Source: Achromobacter animicus (GTDB lineage Bacteria; Pseudomonadota; Gammaproteobacteria; Burkholderiales; Burkholderiaceae_B). From it: a stretch of DNA of 64,000 nt. A program made the position numbers and the translations under genes. The stretch's first letter is position 1. Each line of letters opens with the position of its first letter. The notes under the pieces were generated by a model, which did not search any database, was not told where the DNA came from, and worked only from the letters and a program-made list of their open reading frames with translations. This document shows positions 8,659-17,610 of the stretch, in pieces. Location: positions 62,001-126,000 of the forward strand of contig NZ_CADIJM010000011.1 in assembly GCF_902859585.1 (NCBI RefSeq). The letters run 5' to 3'.

Positions 8659-9582
8659 TCACCACACGGCGGCGCCGGAGCCGGGCGCCCGCAGGCGGCG
8701 CGCAAAGCGTCGCGACAGGAAGTCCACGAACGCCAGCGTCTTGGCCGGCAGGTTCAGGCGTTCCGGGTACAGCGCGTGAATATCCGCGGGCGGCGTGCGC
8801 CAGTCGGTCAGCACTTCTTGCAACCGGCCGGCGCGCAGGTGCGCCGCGGTTTCCCATTCGGACCGCATGACGATGCCGTGGCCGTCCAGCGCCCATTCCA
8901 GCGCGCTCTGGCCGTCGTTCGAACTGACCGGGCCGCGCACCTTCACCGTTTCCGCGCGCGCGCCGGATTCCAGCCGCCAGGTGCCGTAGGCCACGTCGTT
9001 CTCGCGCACGACGATGCAGCGGTGGCGCTGCAGGTCGCCGGGGGCGCGCGGCTCGCCATGAATCTCCAGGTAGCGCGGCGACGCGCACAGCAGGCGCCGG
9101 TTTGAGGCGATCCTGCGCGCCGTCAGCCGCGCGTCCGGCAGGTCGCCGAAGCGCACCGCCACGTCAAAGCCTTCCTCGATCAGATTGAGCGGCCTGTCGG
9201 TCAGGCGCATCTGCACTTCCACGTCGGGAAACTGCCTGCAGAAATCCGAAACGGCCGGCACGATGTGCGCGCGTCCAAAGCCGAACGTCGCGTTCAGGCG
9301 CAGCAGGCCCTGCGGTTGGGCGCGGGCACTGGACACCGACCGTTCCAGCGCCTGCAGATCGGCCAGGATGCGCGCGCCTTCGGCCAGGTACAGCTCGCCT
9401 TCCTGCGTGACGCTGACACGTCGCGTGGTGCGGTTCAACAGACGCACGCCCAGCCGCTGTTCCAGTTTGGCCAGCCGGGTGCTGACCGCGGGCGGCGTCA
9501 GCCCCAGTTCCCGCGCCGTGGCCGAGAGGTTGCCGTGCTTGACCACCAGCGAGAAGAAGGCGAGATCGGAGAGCGCGTCCAT
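8659..9582 (-). CDS. LysR-family transcriptional regulator
   Basis: A 307-residue LTTR. N-terminal winged HTH (about 1-60; LSATARELGLTPPAVSTRLA) and a type 2 periplasmic-binding effector domain of the CrgA/DsdC-like group (RLTDRPLNLIEEGFDVAVRFG). It is divergent from the Bug receptor-LeuCD-hydrolase operon, the classic arrangement for an LTTR controlling its neighbour. Inducer unknown, probably a carboxylate. Confidence 0.93.
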   Translation of the reverse strand: MDALSDLAFFSLVVKHGNLSATARELGLTPPAVSTRLAKLEQRLGVRLLNRTTRRVSVTQEGELYLAEGARILADLQALERSVSSARAQPQGLLRLNATFGFGRAHIVPAVSDFCRQFPDVEVQMRLTDRPLNLIEEGFDVAVRFGDLPDARLTARRIASNRRLLCASPRYLEIHGEPRAPGDLQRHRCIVVRENDVAYGTWRLESGARAETVKVRGPVSSNDGQSALEWALDGHGIVMRSEWETAAHLRAGRLQEVLTDWRTPPADIHALYPERLNLPAKTLAFVDFLSRRFARRLRAPGSGAAVW

Positions 9583-9706
9583 GGCGATTTATAAATTGAA
9601 TTTAATAAAGATTTATACATTCCACGAATTATAAGAATGAAACCGGCCTATACACTGGGTTTACCGATACAGAGCCGCGCCACGCGGCCACACGAGGAGA
9701 CCCGAA
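9583..9706. promoter_or_regulatory. A+T-rich divergent control region, LysR / Bug operon
   Basis: A 124-bp gap, strikingly A+T-rich at 9587-9640 against the local background. It holds an inverted repeat CATTC (9618-9622) / GAATG (9635-9639) and several TTATA-type elements suited to promoters in both directions. An LTTR recognition site is expected here. No exact promoter could be fixed. Confidence 0.4.
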
Positions 9707-10687
9707 ATGAAGATAGCCAGATTGGCCGGCGCATTGTGCGCGGCCGTTGCCGCATCCTGTTGGGCCCATGGCGCTGCGGCCAGCAATGCCTTTCCTGAAC
9801 GCGCGGTGACGCTGATCGTGCCGTTCGCGCCGGGCGGCAGCGTGGATATCGCGGCCCGCCTGATCGCCGACGCGTGGGCAAAGGAACTGGGGCAGAGCGT
9901 GATCGTCGAAAACCGCGCCGGCGCGTCCGGCAACATCGGCATGTCGGCCGTGGCGCGCGCAGAACCCAACGGCTATACGCTGGGCATCAACACCATGTCG
10001 CTGGCGATCAATCCGGCGCTCTTCAAGAACATGCCATTCGACACCGCGAAGGATCTGCGCTCGGTGGGAACGGTGGGCACGTCCCAGCACGTGCTGACGG
10101 TCACCAATTCGTTGCCCGTCGCGTCGGTGAGCGAGCTGCTGACGTACGTGCGCGCGCGTCCCGCGAACGAACTGAGCTTTGGCTCGGCCGGCACCGGCAG
10201 CACGTTCCACATGGCCGCGGAGCTCTTCAAGTCCGTGTCCAAGACGCAGATCATGCACGTGCCGTACAAGGGCGGCGGCCCGGCCATGCTCGACACGATC
10301 AGCGGCCAGGTGCAGATGAGTTTTCCGGTGCTGTCCGCCGCCAAACCGCAGGTCGACGGCAAGAAGCTGCGCGCGCTCGGGGTGACCGGCACAAAGCGCT
10401 CGCCGCTGCTGCCCGACGTGCCGACCATCGCCGAGTCTGGTCTGCCTAGCTATGAATTCAACACCTGGTTCGTCGTCAGCGCGCCGGCCGGCACGCCGCA
10501 GGCGGTGATCGACACGCTGAACGCGAAGCTGGGGCAGGCGCTGAAAACGGACGCGCTGACGCAACGCATGCAGAGGGAGGGGTTTGAACCGCTGATCACC
10601 ACGCCCGACAAGACCGACGCGATGGTAGCCGCCGAGATGACGCGCTGGTCCGGCATCGTCAAGGAAGCCGGCATCGAGGCGAACTGA
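9707..10687 (+). CDS. Bug-family TTT periplasmic substrate-binding receptor
   Basis: A 326-residue exported receptor of the tripartite tricarboxylate transporter family. It has a Sec signal peptide (MKIARLAGALCAAVAASCWA...AAAS), then the family sequence FPERAVTLIVPFAPGGSVDI, SVIVENRAGASGNIG and HVPYKGGGPAMLD. Such receptors bind di-/tricarboxylates or related acids. It is the first gene of the operon with leuC/leuD-type genes and the dehalogenase-like gene, so the ligand is probably the acid those enzymes process. No TctA/TctB membrane genes lie in the window. Confidence 0.92.
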   Translation: MKIARLAGALCAAVAASCWAHGAAASNAFPERAVTLIVPFAPGGSVDIAARLIADAWAKELGQSVIVENRAGASGNIGMSAVARAEPNGYTLGINTMSLAINPALFKNMPFDTAKDLRSVGTVGTSQHVLTVTNSLPVASVSELLTYVRARPANELSFGSAGTGSTFHMAAELFKSVSKTQIMHVPYKGGGPAMLDTISGQVQMSFPVLSAAKPQVDGKKLRALGVTGTKRSPLLPDVPTIAESGLPSYEFNTWFVVSAPAGTPQAVIDTLNAKLGQALKTDALTQRMQREGFEPLITTPDKTDAMVAAEMTRWSGIVKEAGIEAN

Positions 10688-10710
10688 ACGCGCAGGATGC
10701 ACCCGCAATA

Positions 10711-10761
10711 GCCGGCGGCAATACCGCCGGCCGCAATACCCGCCCGCGCGCACCGCGGGCG
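10711..10761 (+). other. Two G+C-rich stem-loops between receptor gene and leuC-type gene
   Basis: Perfect hairpins GCCGGCGG-CAATA-CCGCCGGC (10711-10731) and CGCCCGCG-CGCAC-CGCGGGCG (10741-10761), the second followed by CCTCTTTC. They are placed where 3' stems often protect binding-protein mRNA or partially terminate transcription, giving more receptor than enzyme. Function inferred. Confidence 0.55.
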
Positions 10762-10787
10762 CCTCTTTCAAGCAAGGAAGCACAGAC

Positions 10788-12209
10788 ATGCCCGGCATGA
10801 CGCTTTACGACAAACTGGTGGCCAGCCATGAAGTGGCCCGGATCGACGCCGAGCACGTGCTGCTTTACGTCGACCTGCACATCATGAACGAGTACACCAG
10901 CCCGCAGGCCTTCAGCGGCCTGGCCGCGCGGGGCCGCGACGTATTGCGCCCGGGCCAGCAGATGGCCGTGGTGGACCACATCATCCCCACGCATCCCGTG
11001 CCTTCCGCGCTGCGCGTGATTGCGGACGATGCGTCGTCGCGGCAGGCGCTGAACCTGAAGCGCAATTGCGATACGCAGCACATCGCGCTATTTGACACGA
11101 CCGATCCGCTGCAAGGCATCGAGCACGTCATCGCGCCGGAACACGGCATGATCCTGCCCGGCATGGTGGTGCTGTGCGGCGACAGCCACACCACCACGTA
11201 CGGCGCGTTGGGGGCGCTGGGCTTTGGCATCGGCACCAGCGAGGTCGAGCACATTCTGGCAACGCAGACGCTGGTCTACCGCATGGCGCGCAACATGCGG
11301 ATCCGCATCGACGGCGTGCTGCCGGCGCATGTGTCGGCCAAGGATCTGGTGATCTACATCGTGCATCGCATCGGCGCGCAGGGCGCGCGCGGTCATGCCG
11401 TGGAGTTCTGCGGCGAGGCGGTGGCTGCGCTGTCGGCCGAAGCGCGAATGACCCTGTGCAACATGACGGTCGAAGCCGGCGCGCGCGCCGCACTGATCGC
11501 GCCGGACGCCGTCACTGATGCCTACGTCACGGTGCACGCGCCGCAGCTGCGCGGCGCCATGCTGGACGACGCGCGCGCCTGGTGGGCCACGCTGCGCTCG
11601 GATGACGACGCGCGCTTCGACGTGGAACACGCGTTCGACGCGGGCCGCATCGCGCCGTTTGTGACCTGGGGCACGAGCCCCGATCAGGCAATGCCGGTCG
11701 ATGGCGCCGTGCCGGATCCGCGGGACGAGCCCGACGCGCTGGCCCGGCAGGCGCTGGAAAAAGCCATGGACTACATCGGCCTGGCCGCGGGCGCGCCCAT
11801 CGCGGGCGTGCCGATCGACCGCGTCTTCATCGGTTCCTGTACCAACGGCCGCATCGAAGACCTGCGTGTCGTGGCCGAACTGGCGCGCGGCAAAAAGGTG
11901 GCGGCGGGGGTGCGGGCGATGGTGGTGCCCGGTTCTGGCGCAGTGCGCGCGCAGGCTGAAGCCGAAGGGCTGGCCGCCGACCTGATCGCGGCCGGCTTCG
12001 AATGGCGCCAGCCCGGCTGCTCGATGTGCCTGGCCATGAACGACGACGTGCTGCGCCCCGGTGAGCGCTGCGCGTCCACCACGAACCGCAATTTCGAGGG
12101 ACGCCAGGGGCGGGCAGGGCGCACGCACCTGATGAGTCCCGCAATGGCCGCAGCGGCTGCGCTGGCGGGCCGTATCGTCGACGTGCGCACCTGGGGAGAC
12201 GCCAAATGA
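10788..12209 (+). CDS. 3-isopropylmalate dehydratase-type large subunit (LeuC-like)
   Basis: A 473-residue aconitase-superfamily large subunit that isomerises or dehydrates a hydroxy-acid using a [4Fe-4S] cluster. The three cluster cysteines are visible in SCTNGR (about 351) and GCSMCLAMN (about 411 and 414); CGDSHTTTYGALGAL and VDHIIPTHP are family motifs. AAGGAAG precedes the ATG. Its 3' end overlaps the small-subunit gene by 4 bp. Placement beside a LysR, a TTT receptor and a hydrolase, away from leuA or leuB, suggests a catabolic paralogue (citraconate, dimethylmalate or similar) rather than leucine synthesis. Substrate unproven. Confidence 0.9.
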   Translation: MPGMTLYDKLVASHEVARIDAEHVLLYVDLHIMNEYTSPQAFSGLAARGRDVLRPGQQMAVVDHIIPTHPVPSALRVIADDASSRQALNLKRNCDTQHIALFDTTDPLQGIEHVIAPEHGMILPGMVVLCGDSHTTTYGALGALGFGIGTSEVEHILATQTLVYRMARNMRIRIDGVLPAHVSAKDLVIYIVHRIGAQGARGHAVEFCGEAVAALSAEARMTLCNMTVEAGARAALIAPDAVTDAYVTVHAPQLRGAMLDDARAWWATLRSDDDARFDVEHAFDAGRIAPFVTWGTSPDQAMPVDGAVPDPRDEPDALARQALEKAMDYIGLAAGAPIAGVPIDRVFIGSCTNGRIEDLRVVAELARGKKVAAGVRAMVVPGSGAVRAQAEAEGLAADLIAAGFEWRQPGCSMCLAMNDDVLRPGERCASTTNRNFEGRQGRAGRTHLMSPAMAAAAALAGRIVDVRTWGDAK

Positions 12210-12853
12210 ATGCCATGACCGAAGGCGTGGCCGCGCCGCTGCCGTATTCCAATCTGGACACCGACCAGATCATGCCCAAGCAGTTCCTGCGCATCATCGA
12301 CAAGGCCGGGCTGGACAAGGGGCTGCTCTACGACCTGCGCTTTGACGAAGCGGGCGCGCCGCGGCCGGACTGCGTGCTGAACCAGCCTGCGTACGCGGGC
12401 ACGTCCATTCTGGTGGCGGGGCCCAACTTCGGCTGCGGTTCCAGCCGCGAGCACGCCGTCTGGGGCTTGCAGCAGTTCGGCATCCGGGCGGTGATCGCGT
12501 CCAGCTTCGGCGAAATCTTCTACTTCAACGCGCTCAACAACGGCCTCTTGCTGGCGACGTTGCCACCGGCCGAGGTCGACGCCTTGCTCTCGAAGGTGTC
12601 CAATACGGCGGCTGGCGCAAACCGCGTCAGCATCGACGTGATGGCCGGGCAGGTGCGCGCGGCCGATGGCTGGACCGCACACTTTGACCTGCCGGCGCGG
12701 CATCGGCACATGTTCGCGCAGGGACAGGACATGGTGGGTGCAACGCTGCAACAACTGCCCGACGTCGAGCGTTTTGAAGCCCGCCATTGGGCGCGCTTTC
12801 CGTGGATGAAGGACGTGGCGCGTCAGGTGCGCGACCGGCTGGACGCCGCCTAG
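12206..12853 (+). CDS. 3-isopropylmalate dehydratase-type small subunit (LeuD-like)
   Basis: A 215-residue swivel-domain subunit that completes the active site of the preceding large subunit. LDTDQIMPKQFL (about 17-28) and GPNFGCGSSREHAVWGL (about 71-87) are the diagnostic LeuD substrate-loop motifs. It starts within the large-subunit stop (ATGA overlap), so translation is coupled. Confidence 0.92.
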   Translation: MNAMTEGVAAPLPYSNLDTDQIMPKQFLRIIDKAGLDKGLLYDLRFDEAGAPRPDCVLNQPAYAGTSILVAGPNFGCGSSREHAVWGLQQFGIRAVIASSFGEIFYFNALNNGLLLATLPPAEVDALLSKVSNTAAGANRVSIDVMAGQVRAADGWTAHFDLPARHRHMFAQGQDMVGATLQQLPDVERFEARHWARFPWMKDVARQVRDRLDAA

Positions 12854-12889
12854 CGCGTGACGTGCGCGACAACAAAGGAGATGACGCAG

Positions 12890-13777
12890 ATGACCGCCTT
12901 TTTCGACCTGCCGGTGCGGCGCTTTCGGGCCAACGGCGTGGAGATCGCCGCGCGCATCGACGGCTCGGGTCCGCCCCTGTTGCTGTTGCACGGCCATCCG
13001 CAGACCCACGCCATCTGGCACCGCGTCTGGCCCGAACTGACGCGTCATCGGACCTGCGTGGCTGCCGACCTGCGCGGCTATGGCGACAGCGAGAAGCCCG
13101 CTGCCAGTGCCGATCACGCCGCGCATTCGAAGCGCACCATGGCGGCAGACATGGTGGCGCTGATGCGCGGTCTGGGCCATGACCATTTCGAGATCCTGGC
13201 GCATGACCGCGGCGCGCGCGTCGCGCACCGGCTGGCGCTGGACCACCCCGAGGCCGTCTCGCGCATGATGCTGCTGGACATCGCGCCCACGCTGGATATG
13301 TATGAAGGCACGACGCGCGCCTTTGCGCAGGCCTATTTCCACTGGTTCTGGCTGATCCAGCCGGCGCCGGCGCCGGAAACGATGATCGAGCACGATCCCG
13401 TCTTCTATCTGCGGTCCGTGATGGGCGGTCGGCCGGGCGGACTGGCGCATTTTTCGGCTGAGGCCATGGCCGAATACGAACGCGCCGCGCGCCAACCCGG
13501 CTGGGCAACCGGCATTTGCGAAGACTACCGCGCGTCCGCCACGATCGACCTGGACCACGACAAGGCCGGCCGCGCGGCGGGCGAGCGCCTGCGCATGCCG
13601 GTGCGCGCGATGTGGGGCGAGCGCGGCGCCGTGGGCCGAAACTTCGATGTGCTGGCCCTATGGCGCGCGGTGGCCGACGACGTGACCGGCGGCCCGCTGC
13701 CCGGCGCGCACTATCTGGCCGAGGAAACGCCGGACGCCGTGCTGGCCGAAGCCGGAAATTTCTTCGGCTGGCGATGA
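12890..13777 (+). CDS. Alpha/beta hydrolase, haloacetate (fluoroacetate) dehalogenase-like
   Basis: A 295-residue alpha/beta-hydrolase. From memory of the fluoroacetate dehalogenase family, every key residue has a counterpart: nucleophile Asp106 with carboxylate-binding Arg107 and Arg110 (HDRGAR), acid Asp130 (LLDIAPT), halide-pocket His151-Trp152 (YFHWFWL) and Tyr213 (EDYR), and general base His274 (GAHYLAEE). The spacing matches the characterised Rhodopseudomonas enzyme closely. The start is ATG 12890, nine bases after AAAGGAG; ATG 12881 is too close to it. It is last in the LeuCD operon, 36 bp after leuD. It could also be an epoxide hydrolase, but the Arg-x-x-Arg favours a haloacid substrate. 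Confidence 0.78.
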   Translation: MTAFFDLPVRRFRANGVEIAARIDGSGPPLLLLHGHPQTHAIWHRVWPELTRHRTCVAADLRGYGDSEKPAASADHAAHSKRTMAADMVALMRGLGHDHFEILAHDRGARVAHRLALDHPEAVSRMMLLDIAPTLDMYEGTTRAFAQAYFHWFWLIQPAPAPETMIEHDPVFYLRSVMGGRPGGLAHFSAEAMAEYERAARQPGWATGICEDYRASATIDLDHDKAGRAAGERLRMPVRAMWGERGAVGRNFDVLALWRAVADDVTGGPLPGAHYLAEETPDAVLAEAGNFFGWR

Positions 13778-13864
13778 AGGGGGGCGCACCGCCTGTCAAT
13801 CAAGCCTCGGCAGGCGATAGGGCTATCCAAAAAGGGACGCACCCCTGGTGTTAACCTTCGGCCC

Positions 13865-14101
13865 ATGAATCGTTACTTCGCCGATCTTTCCGAATTGCCC
13901 GACGCCGAGGACGCCCAGCGCGCCTTCAAAGCGTCGGATTCACCCTGCGTGGCGGTGTGCTCCACGCTGTTTGACGACATCTGCCGCGGATGTGGGCGCA
14001 CTGCCATGGAAGTCGCCAACTGGGTGTTCATGTCGGAAGAAGAAAAGCGCGAAGTCTGGATCCGCATCAAGTCGCAAGGGTATCCGCGGCGTAACAACTG
14101 A
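13865..14101 (+). CDS. DUF1289 family protein
   Basis: A 78-residue protein with the DUF1289 cysteine pattern SPCVAVCSTLFDDICRGCGR (residues 26-45), which probably binds a metal or Fe-S cluster, followed by a conserved EVANWVFMSEEEKREVW segment. Such small proteins are common in proteobacteria and their function is unknown. It stands alone between the hydrolase and a glycosyltransferase. Confidence 0.85.
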   Translation: MNRYFADLSELPDAEDAQRAFKASDSPCVAVCSTLFDDICRGCGRTAMEVANWVFMSEEEKREVWIRIKSQGYPRRNN

Positions 14102-14259
14102 CGCGCTGCGCACTGACGCGCCGCCGCGCCTGGGCATGACCGCGCCGCCATCCCCATTGAAGCCACGTTAAAGACGCGAAGCCGCGCGCTTGCGTCCCCG
14201 TCTTGGGCTTGTCACATGGCGCAGGCTGAATAGCGCCATTGCCCACTTCCGGCTCCATC

Positions 14260-15306
14260 ATGCGCATCGTTCTCGTCACGGATGCCTGGCATCCGCAAGT
14301 CAACGGCGTCGTCCGCACCTGGTCGACCATGCGGCAGATCCTCAGCGACTGGGGCCACGAGCTGATCGTGGTCAGCCCCGAGGGCAGCCGAACCATCCCC
14401 GCGCCCTCCGAACCCGATCTGCGGCTGTGCCTGCAACCCGGCCGGCAACTGCGCCGCATCCTGGGCGACACCATCCCCGATGCGCTGCACATCGCCACGG
14501 AAGGCCCGCTGGGGCTGGCGGCCCGGCGCATGGCGATGCGGCGGGGATGGCGCTTCACCACGTCGTTCCACACCATGTTTCCGGACTACCTGCAGGCGCG
14601 CATGGGCATTCCTGCTGCGCTGCCGTGGCGCTACCTGCGCTGGTTCCACCGGCCATCGCAATGCGTGCTGGTGCCCACCCCCACGGTGCGCGACATCCTG
14701 GTGCGGCGTGGCCTGGCGAATCTGCGCGTCTGGTCGCGCGGGGTCGATCCGCGCAAGTTCCAGCCCTCGGCCAGCCAGGCGTTCCAGGACCTGCCCCGGC
14801 CGGTCTGGCTGAGCGTGGGCCGCGTAGCCAAGGAAAAGAACCTGGATGCCTTCCTGTCCCTGGATCTGCCGGGCAGCAAGGTGGTGGTGGGCGCAGGACC
14901 TGACGAGGCCCGCCTGAAGAAGCGTTTTCCGGACGCGGTCTTCCTGGGCATGCAGCAGGACGGTGCGCTGCCCGGCTTTTACGCGGCGGCCGACGTGTTC
15001 GTCTTTCCCAGCCTGACCGACACCTTCGGGCTGGTGATGCTGGAGGCCATGGCCTGCGGCACGCCGGTGGCGGCCTTTCGCAGCGAGGCGCCGCTTGCCG
15101 TGGTCGAGGAGGGCGTGACGGGCCGGCTGGACGACGATCTGAAGCGGGCCTGCCTGGCCGCGCTGCCGCTGCACCGGGACGCGGTGCGCGCGCAGGCGCT
15201 GACCCGCAGCTGGGATTCGGTCGCTTCGGATCTGCTGGACGCGCTGGTGCCGCTGACCCAGGGCGATTCGCGCGGCGCGGCTAGCGACTGGGCGACCACC
15301 ACCTGA
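14260..15306 (+). CDS. Glycosyltransferase family 4 (GT-B fold)
   Basis: A 348-residue GT-B glycosyltransferase resembling the MgtA/PimB-type mannosyl- or glucosyltransferases acting on membrane lipids. The N-terminal acceptor domain starts [20 protein letters not shown]; the C-terminal donor domain has [13 protein letters not shown] and [20 protein letters not shown], the nucleotide-sugar E-x7-E region. In the latter the first acidic position is Asp. I start at ATG 14260, where the fold begins. Donor and acceptor are unknown. Confidence 0.85.
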   Translation: MRIVLVTDAWHPQVNGVVRTWSTMRQILSDWGHELIVVSPEGSRTIPAPSEPDLRLCLQPGRQLRRILGDTIPDALHIATEGPLGLAARRMAMRRGWRFTTSFHTMFPDYLQARMGIPAALPWRYLRWFHRPSQCVLVPTPTVRDILVRRGLANLRVWSRGVDPRKFQPSASQAFQDLPRPVWLSVGRVAKEKNLDAFLSLDLPGSKVVVGAGPDEARLKKRFPDAVFLGMQQDGALPGFYAAADVFVFPSLTDTFGLVMLEAMACGTPVAAFRSEAPLAVVEEGVTGRLDDDLKRACLAALPLHRDAVRAQALTRSWDSVASDLLDALVPLTQGDSRGAASDWATTT

Positions 15307-15354
15307 AACACGCGCGCCGCCCGGATTTGCTAACCGCGCGGCGCGCCAACCTTG

Positions 15355-15360
15355 TACAAT
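15355..15360 (+). promoter_or_regulatory. Probable -10 element of the ahcY transcript
   Basis: TACAAT lies 11 bp before the first paired base of the riboswitch, where a -10 box is expected if the RNA starts just before the aptamer. The matching -35 is poor (TTGCTA at 15327-15332 would need a 22-bp spacer). Confidence 0.4.
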
Positions 15361-15370
15361 GCCCGGCAAT

Positions 15371-15526
15371 CCTGAGGAGCGTTGCGACGACCCTGCGGTC
15401 CCCCATGTGTCTTACCCATGCGGACCCCGGCTCGCCAGGCTCAGGAATCCTTGTTCAAGCGCCGCGCCCCGCGCGTCGCTACAGCAACGGCGCTCACCTT
15501 TGTCGCGTATGGCGGGAAAGGCGAGC
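15371..15526 (+). promoter_or_regulatory. S-adenosylhomocysteine (SAH) riboswitch, ahcY leader
   Basis: The aptamer is recognisable by sequence and pairing. P1 is CCTGAG (15371-15376) with CTCAGG (15440-15445). P2 closes with GGTCC/GGACC inside it. The characteristic pseudoknot joins GAGCGTTGC (15377-15385) to GCAAC...CGCTC (15484-15495). Conserved GAGGAGCG and CCAGGCTC match the family. An extra hairpin of about 23 nt (AGCG...CGCT) fills the stretch before the pseudoknot strand. Downstream, GCTCACCTTT (15492-15501), which includes pseudoknot bases, can pair instead with AAAGGCGAGC (15517-15526), a plausible switch. SAH riboswitches turn on SAH-recycling genes when SAH accumulates. The gene begins 77 nt later. 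Confidence 0.88.
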
Positions 15527-15602
15527 ACTCGACTGTCGTGGTGTATTCGCGTTGTCCGGCCATCTCGTGCGCCGTTCGTATTTCACGTGGAGCCTACACA
15601 CC

Positions 15603-17021
15603 ATGAACGCTGTGACTGATAAATCCTTTTCCGACTACCTCGTCGCCGACATGTCGCTGGCCGGCTGGGGCCGCCGCGAACTGGCCATCGCCGAAACCGA
15701 AATGCCCGGCCTGATGGCCATCCGCGAGGAATTCGCCGCATCGCAGCCGCTCAAGGGCGCGCGCATCGCCGGCAGCCTGCACATGACCATCCAGACCGGC
15801 GTGCTGATCGAAACGCTGGTGGCGCTGGGCGCCGAAGTGCGCTGGGCCTCGTGCAACATCTTCTCCACGCAAGACCACGCCGCCGCCGCCATCGCCGCGT
15901 CCGGCACCCCGGTCTTCGCCGTCAAGGGCGAGACGCTGGAAGAGTACTGGCAGTACACCCACAAGATCTTCGAATGGCCCAATGGCCAGAACGCCAACAT
16001 GATCCTCGACGACGGCGGCGACGCCACGTTGATGCTGCATCTGGGCACCAAGGCTGAAAAGGACATCTCGGTCCTGGCCAACCCGGGTAGCGATGAAGAG
16101 CGCATCCTGTTCGCCGCCATCAAGGAAACCCTGAAGCGCGATCCCAAGTGGTACTCGACCCGCCTGGCGCTGATCAAGGGCGTGACCGAAGAAACCACCA
16201 CCGGCGTGCATCGTCTGTATCAGATGTCGCAAAAGGGCGAGCTGGCCTTTGCCGCCATCAACGTCAACGACTCGGTCACCAAGTCCAAGTTCGACAACCT
16301 GTACGGCTGCCGCGAATCGCTGGTTGACGGCATCAAGCGCGCCACCGACGTCATGGTCGCCGGCAAGATCGCGGTTGTGGCCGGCTACGGCGACGTGGGC
16401 AAGGGCTGCGCCCAGGCGCTGGTCGCGCTGCGCGCGCAAGTGTGGGTCACCGAAATCGACCCGATCTGCGCCCTGCAGGCCGCCATGGAAGGCTTCAAGG
16501 TCGTGACGATGGAAGAAGCCGCCGCCCACGGCGACATCTTCGTCACCGCCACCGGCAACTACCATGTGATCACGCGTGAGCACATGAACGCCATGAAGGA
16601 CCAGGCCATCGTCTGCAACATCGGCCACTTCGACAACGAAATCGACGTCGCTGCGCTGGCCGACTGCCAGTGGGAAGAGATCAAGCCGCAAGTCGACCAC
16701 GTCATCTTCCCGGACGGCAAGCGCATCATCCTGCTGGCGCAGGGCCGTCTCGTGAACCTGGGCTGCGCCACCGGCCACCCCTCGTTCGTGATGTCGTCCT
16801 CGTTCGCCAACCAGACGATCGCCCAGATCGAACTGTTCACGCGCAACGACGCCTACAAGTCCGGCGAAGTCTACGTGCTGCCCAAGCACCTGGACGAGAA
16901 GGTCGCCCGCCTGCATCTGAAGAAGCTGGGTGTCAAGCTGACGACCCTGCGCAAGGACCAGGCCGACTACATCAGCGTGCCGGTCGAAGGCCCCTACAAG
17001 CCCAACCACTACCGCTATTGA
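15603..17021 (+). CDS. ahcY: Adenosylhomocysteinase
   Basis: A 472-residue NAD-dependent enzyme that hydrolyses S-adenosylhomocysteine to adenosine and homocysteine, relieving product inhibition of methyltransferases. The N-terminus [20 protein letters not shown], the NAD-binding [15 protein letters not shown] (about residue 260) and the C-terminal KPNHYRY are diagnostic. The start is ATG 15603 with GTGGAG about 10 bases upstream; the upstream in-frame extension lies in the riboswitch leader and is rejected. Followed by a strong terminator. metF of the same methyl cycle lies 590 bp downstream. Confidence 0.98.
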   Translation: MNAVTDKSFSDYLVADMSLAGWGRRELAIAETEMPGLMAIREEFAASQPLKGARIAGSLHMTIQTGVLIETLVALGAEVRWASCNIFSTQDHAAAAIAASGTPVFAVKGETLEEYWQYTHKIFEWPNGQNANMILDDGGDATLMLHLGTKAEKDISVLANPGSDEERILFAAIKETLKRDPKWYSTRLALIKGVTEETTTGVHRLYQMSQKGELAFAAINVNDSVTKSKFDNLYGCRESLVDGIKRATDVMVAGKIAVVAGYGDVGKGCAQALVALRAQVWVTEIDPICALQAAMEGFKVVTMEEAAAHGDIFVTATGNYHVITREHMNAMKDQAIVCNIGHFDNEIDVAALADCQWEEIKPQVDHVIFPDGKRIILLAQGRLVNLGCATGHPSFVMSSSFANQTIAQIELFTRNDAYKSGEVYVLPKHLDEKVARLHLKKLGVKLTTLRKDQADYISVPVEGPYKPNHYRY

Positions 17022-17036
17022 TGGATGTAGCACAAT

Positions 17037-17071
17037 AGGAAAATTCCGCGCCATGTCGGCGCGGGTTTTCC
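17037..17071 (+). terminator. Rho-independent terminator after ahcY (bidirectional shape)
   Basis: CCGCGCC (17046-17052), loop ATGTC, GGCGCGG (17058-17064), extended by GGAAAA on the left and TTTTCC on the right. It starts 15 bp after the ahcY stop. Confidence 0.8.
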
Positions 17072-17141
17072 GGTCTGCGGGTCACGCCCGTCGCCGCCCG
17101 GCGCCGACGGGTCCGCGGAGCGTCAATACAGGAGTTCGAAC

Positions 17142-17480
17142 ATGGTGACACTGATACTCGTCTGGATCCTGAACGCAGTGGCCTTGCTGGCCGTTGCCTA
17201 CCTGCTGCCCGGCATCACGGTGGCCAGTTTCGGTTCGGCGCTGATCGCCGCGCTGGTGCTGGGCTTGGTGAACATGCTGGTCAAGCCGGTCCTGGTGCTG
17301 CTGACGCTGCCCATCACGATCGTTACCCTTGGGCTCTTCCTCATCGTCATCAACGCCTTGCTGTTCTGGTTCGTGGGCTCCGTGCTCAAGGGCTTCCAGG
17401 TCAACGGGTTCTGGTGGGCCGTGGGCGGCGCCATCCTCTACAGCATCATTTCCGGTCTCCTGACCAAGCTGATCCCGTAG
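17142..17480 (+). CDS. Phage-holin-superfamily-IV membrane protein
   Basis: A 112-residue, strongly hydrophobic protein with four predicted TM segments spanning nearly its whole length (starting LILVWILNAVALLAVAYLLPG). It matches the 'phage holin family' (PF04020 type) of small inner-membrane proteins that are not phage genes in most bacteria. It sits between ahcY and metF, a placement I recall as common in Burkholderiales. Function unknown; a link to the methyl cycle is only positional. Confidence 0.85.
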   Translation: MVTLILVWILNAVALLAVAYLLPGITVASFGSALIAALVLGLVNMLVKPVLVLLTLPITIVTLGLFLIVINALLFWFVGSVLKGFQVNGFWWAVGGAILYSIISGLLTKLIP

Positions 17481-17610
17481 GGTAGAGCCCCCCCGAGCGC
17501 TGCGCGCTTCCCCCAGGGGCGTGCCTGCGGACCGGCGGAGCCCGGATCCGCGGCACCCCGCGGGGGCCGCACCTGCCCTAAGCGGCGCTTGGCGCCATAA
17601 AAAGATTGAT

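Noticed and set aside
11771-13558. Minus-strand open frame of 595 codons across leuC, leuD and the hydrolase
   Set aside because: Antisense to three genes with intact catalytic residues.
15327-15602. N-terminal extension of ahcY
   Set aside because: This is the riboswitch leader; ATG 15603 gives the normal enzyme start.
17142-17480. Prophage remnant suggested by the holin-like gene
   Set aside because: No other phage gene is near; this membrane family is common outside phages.
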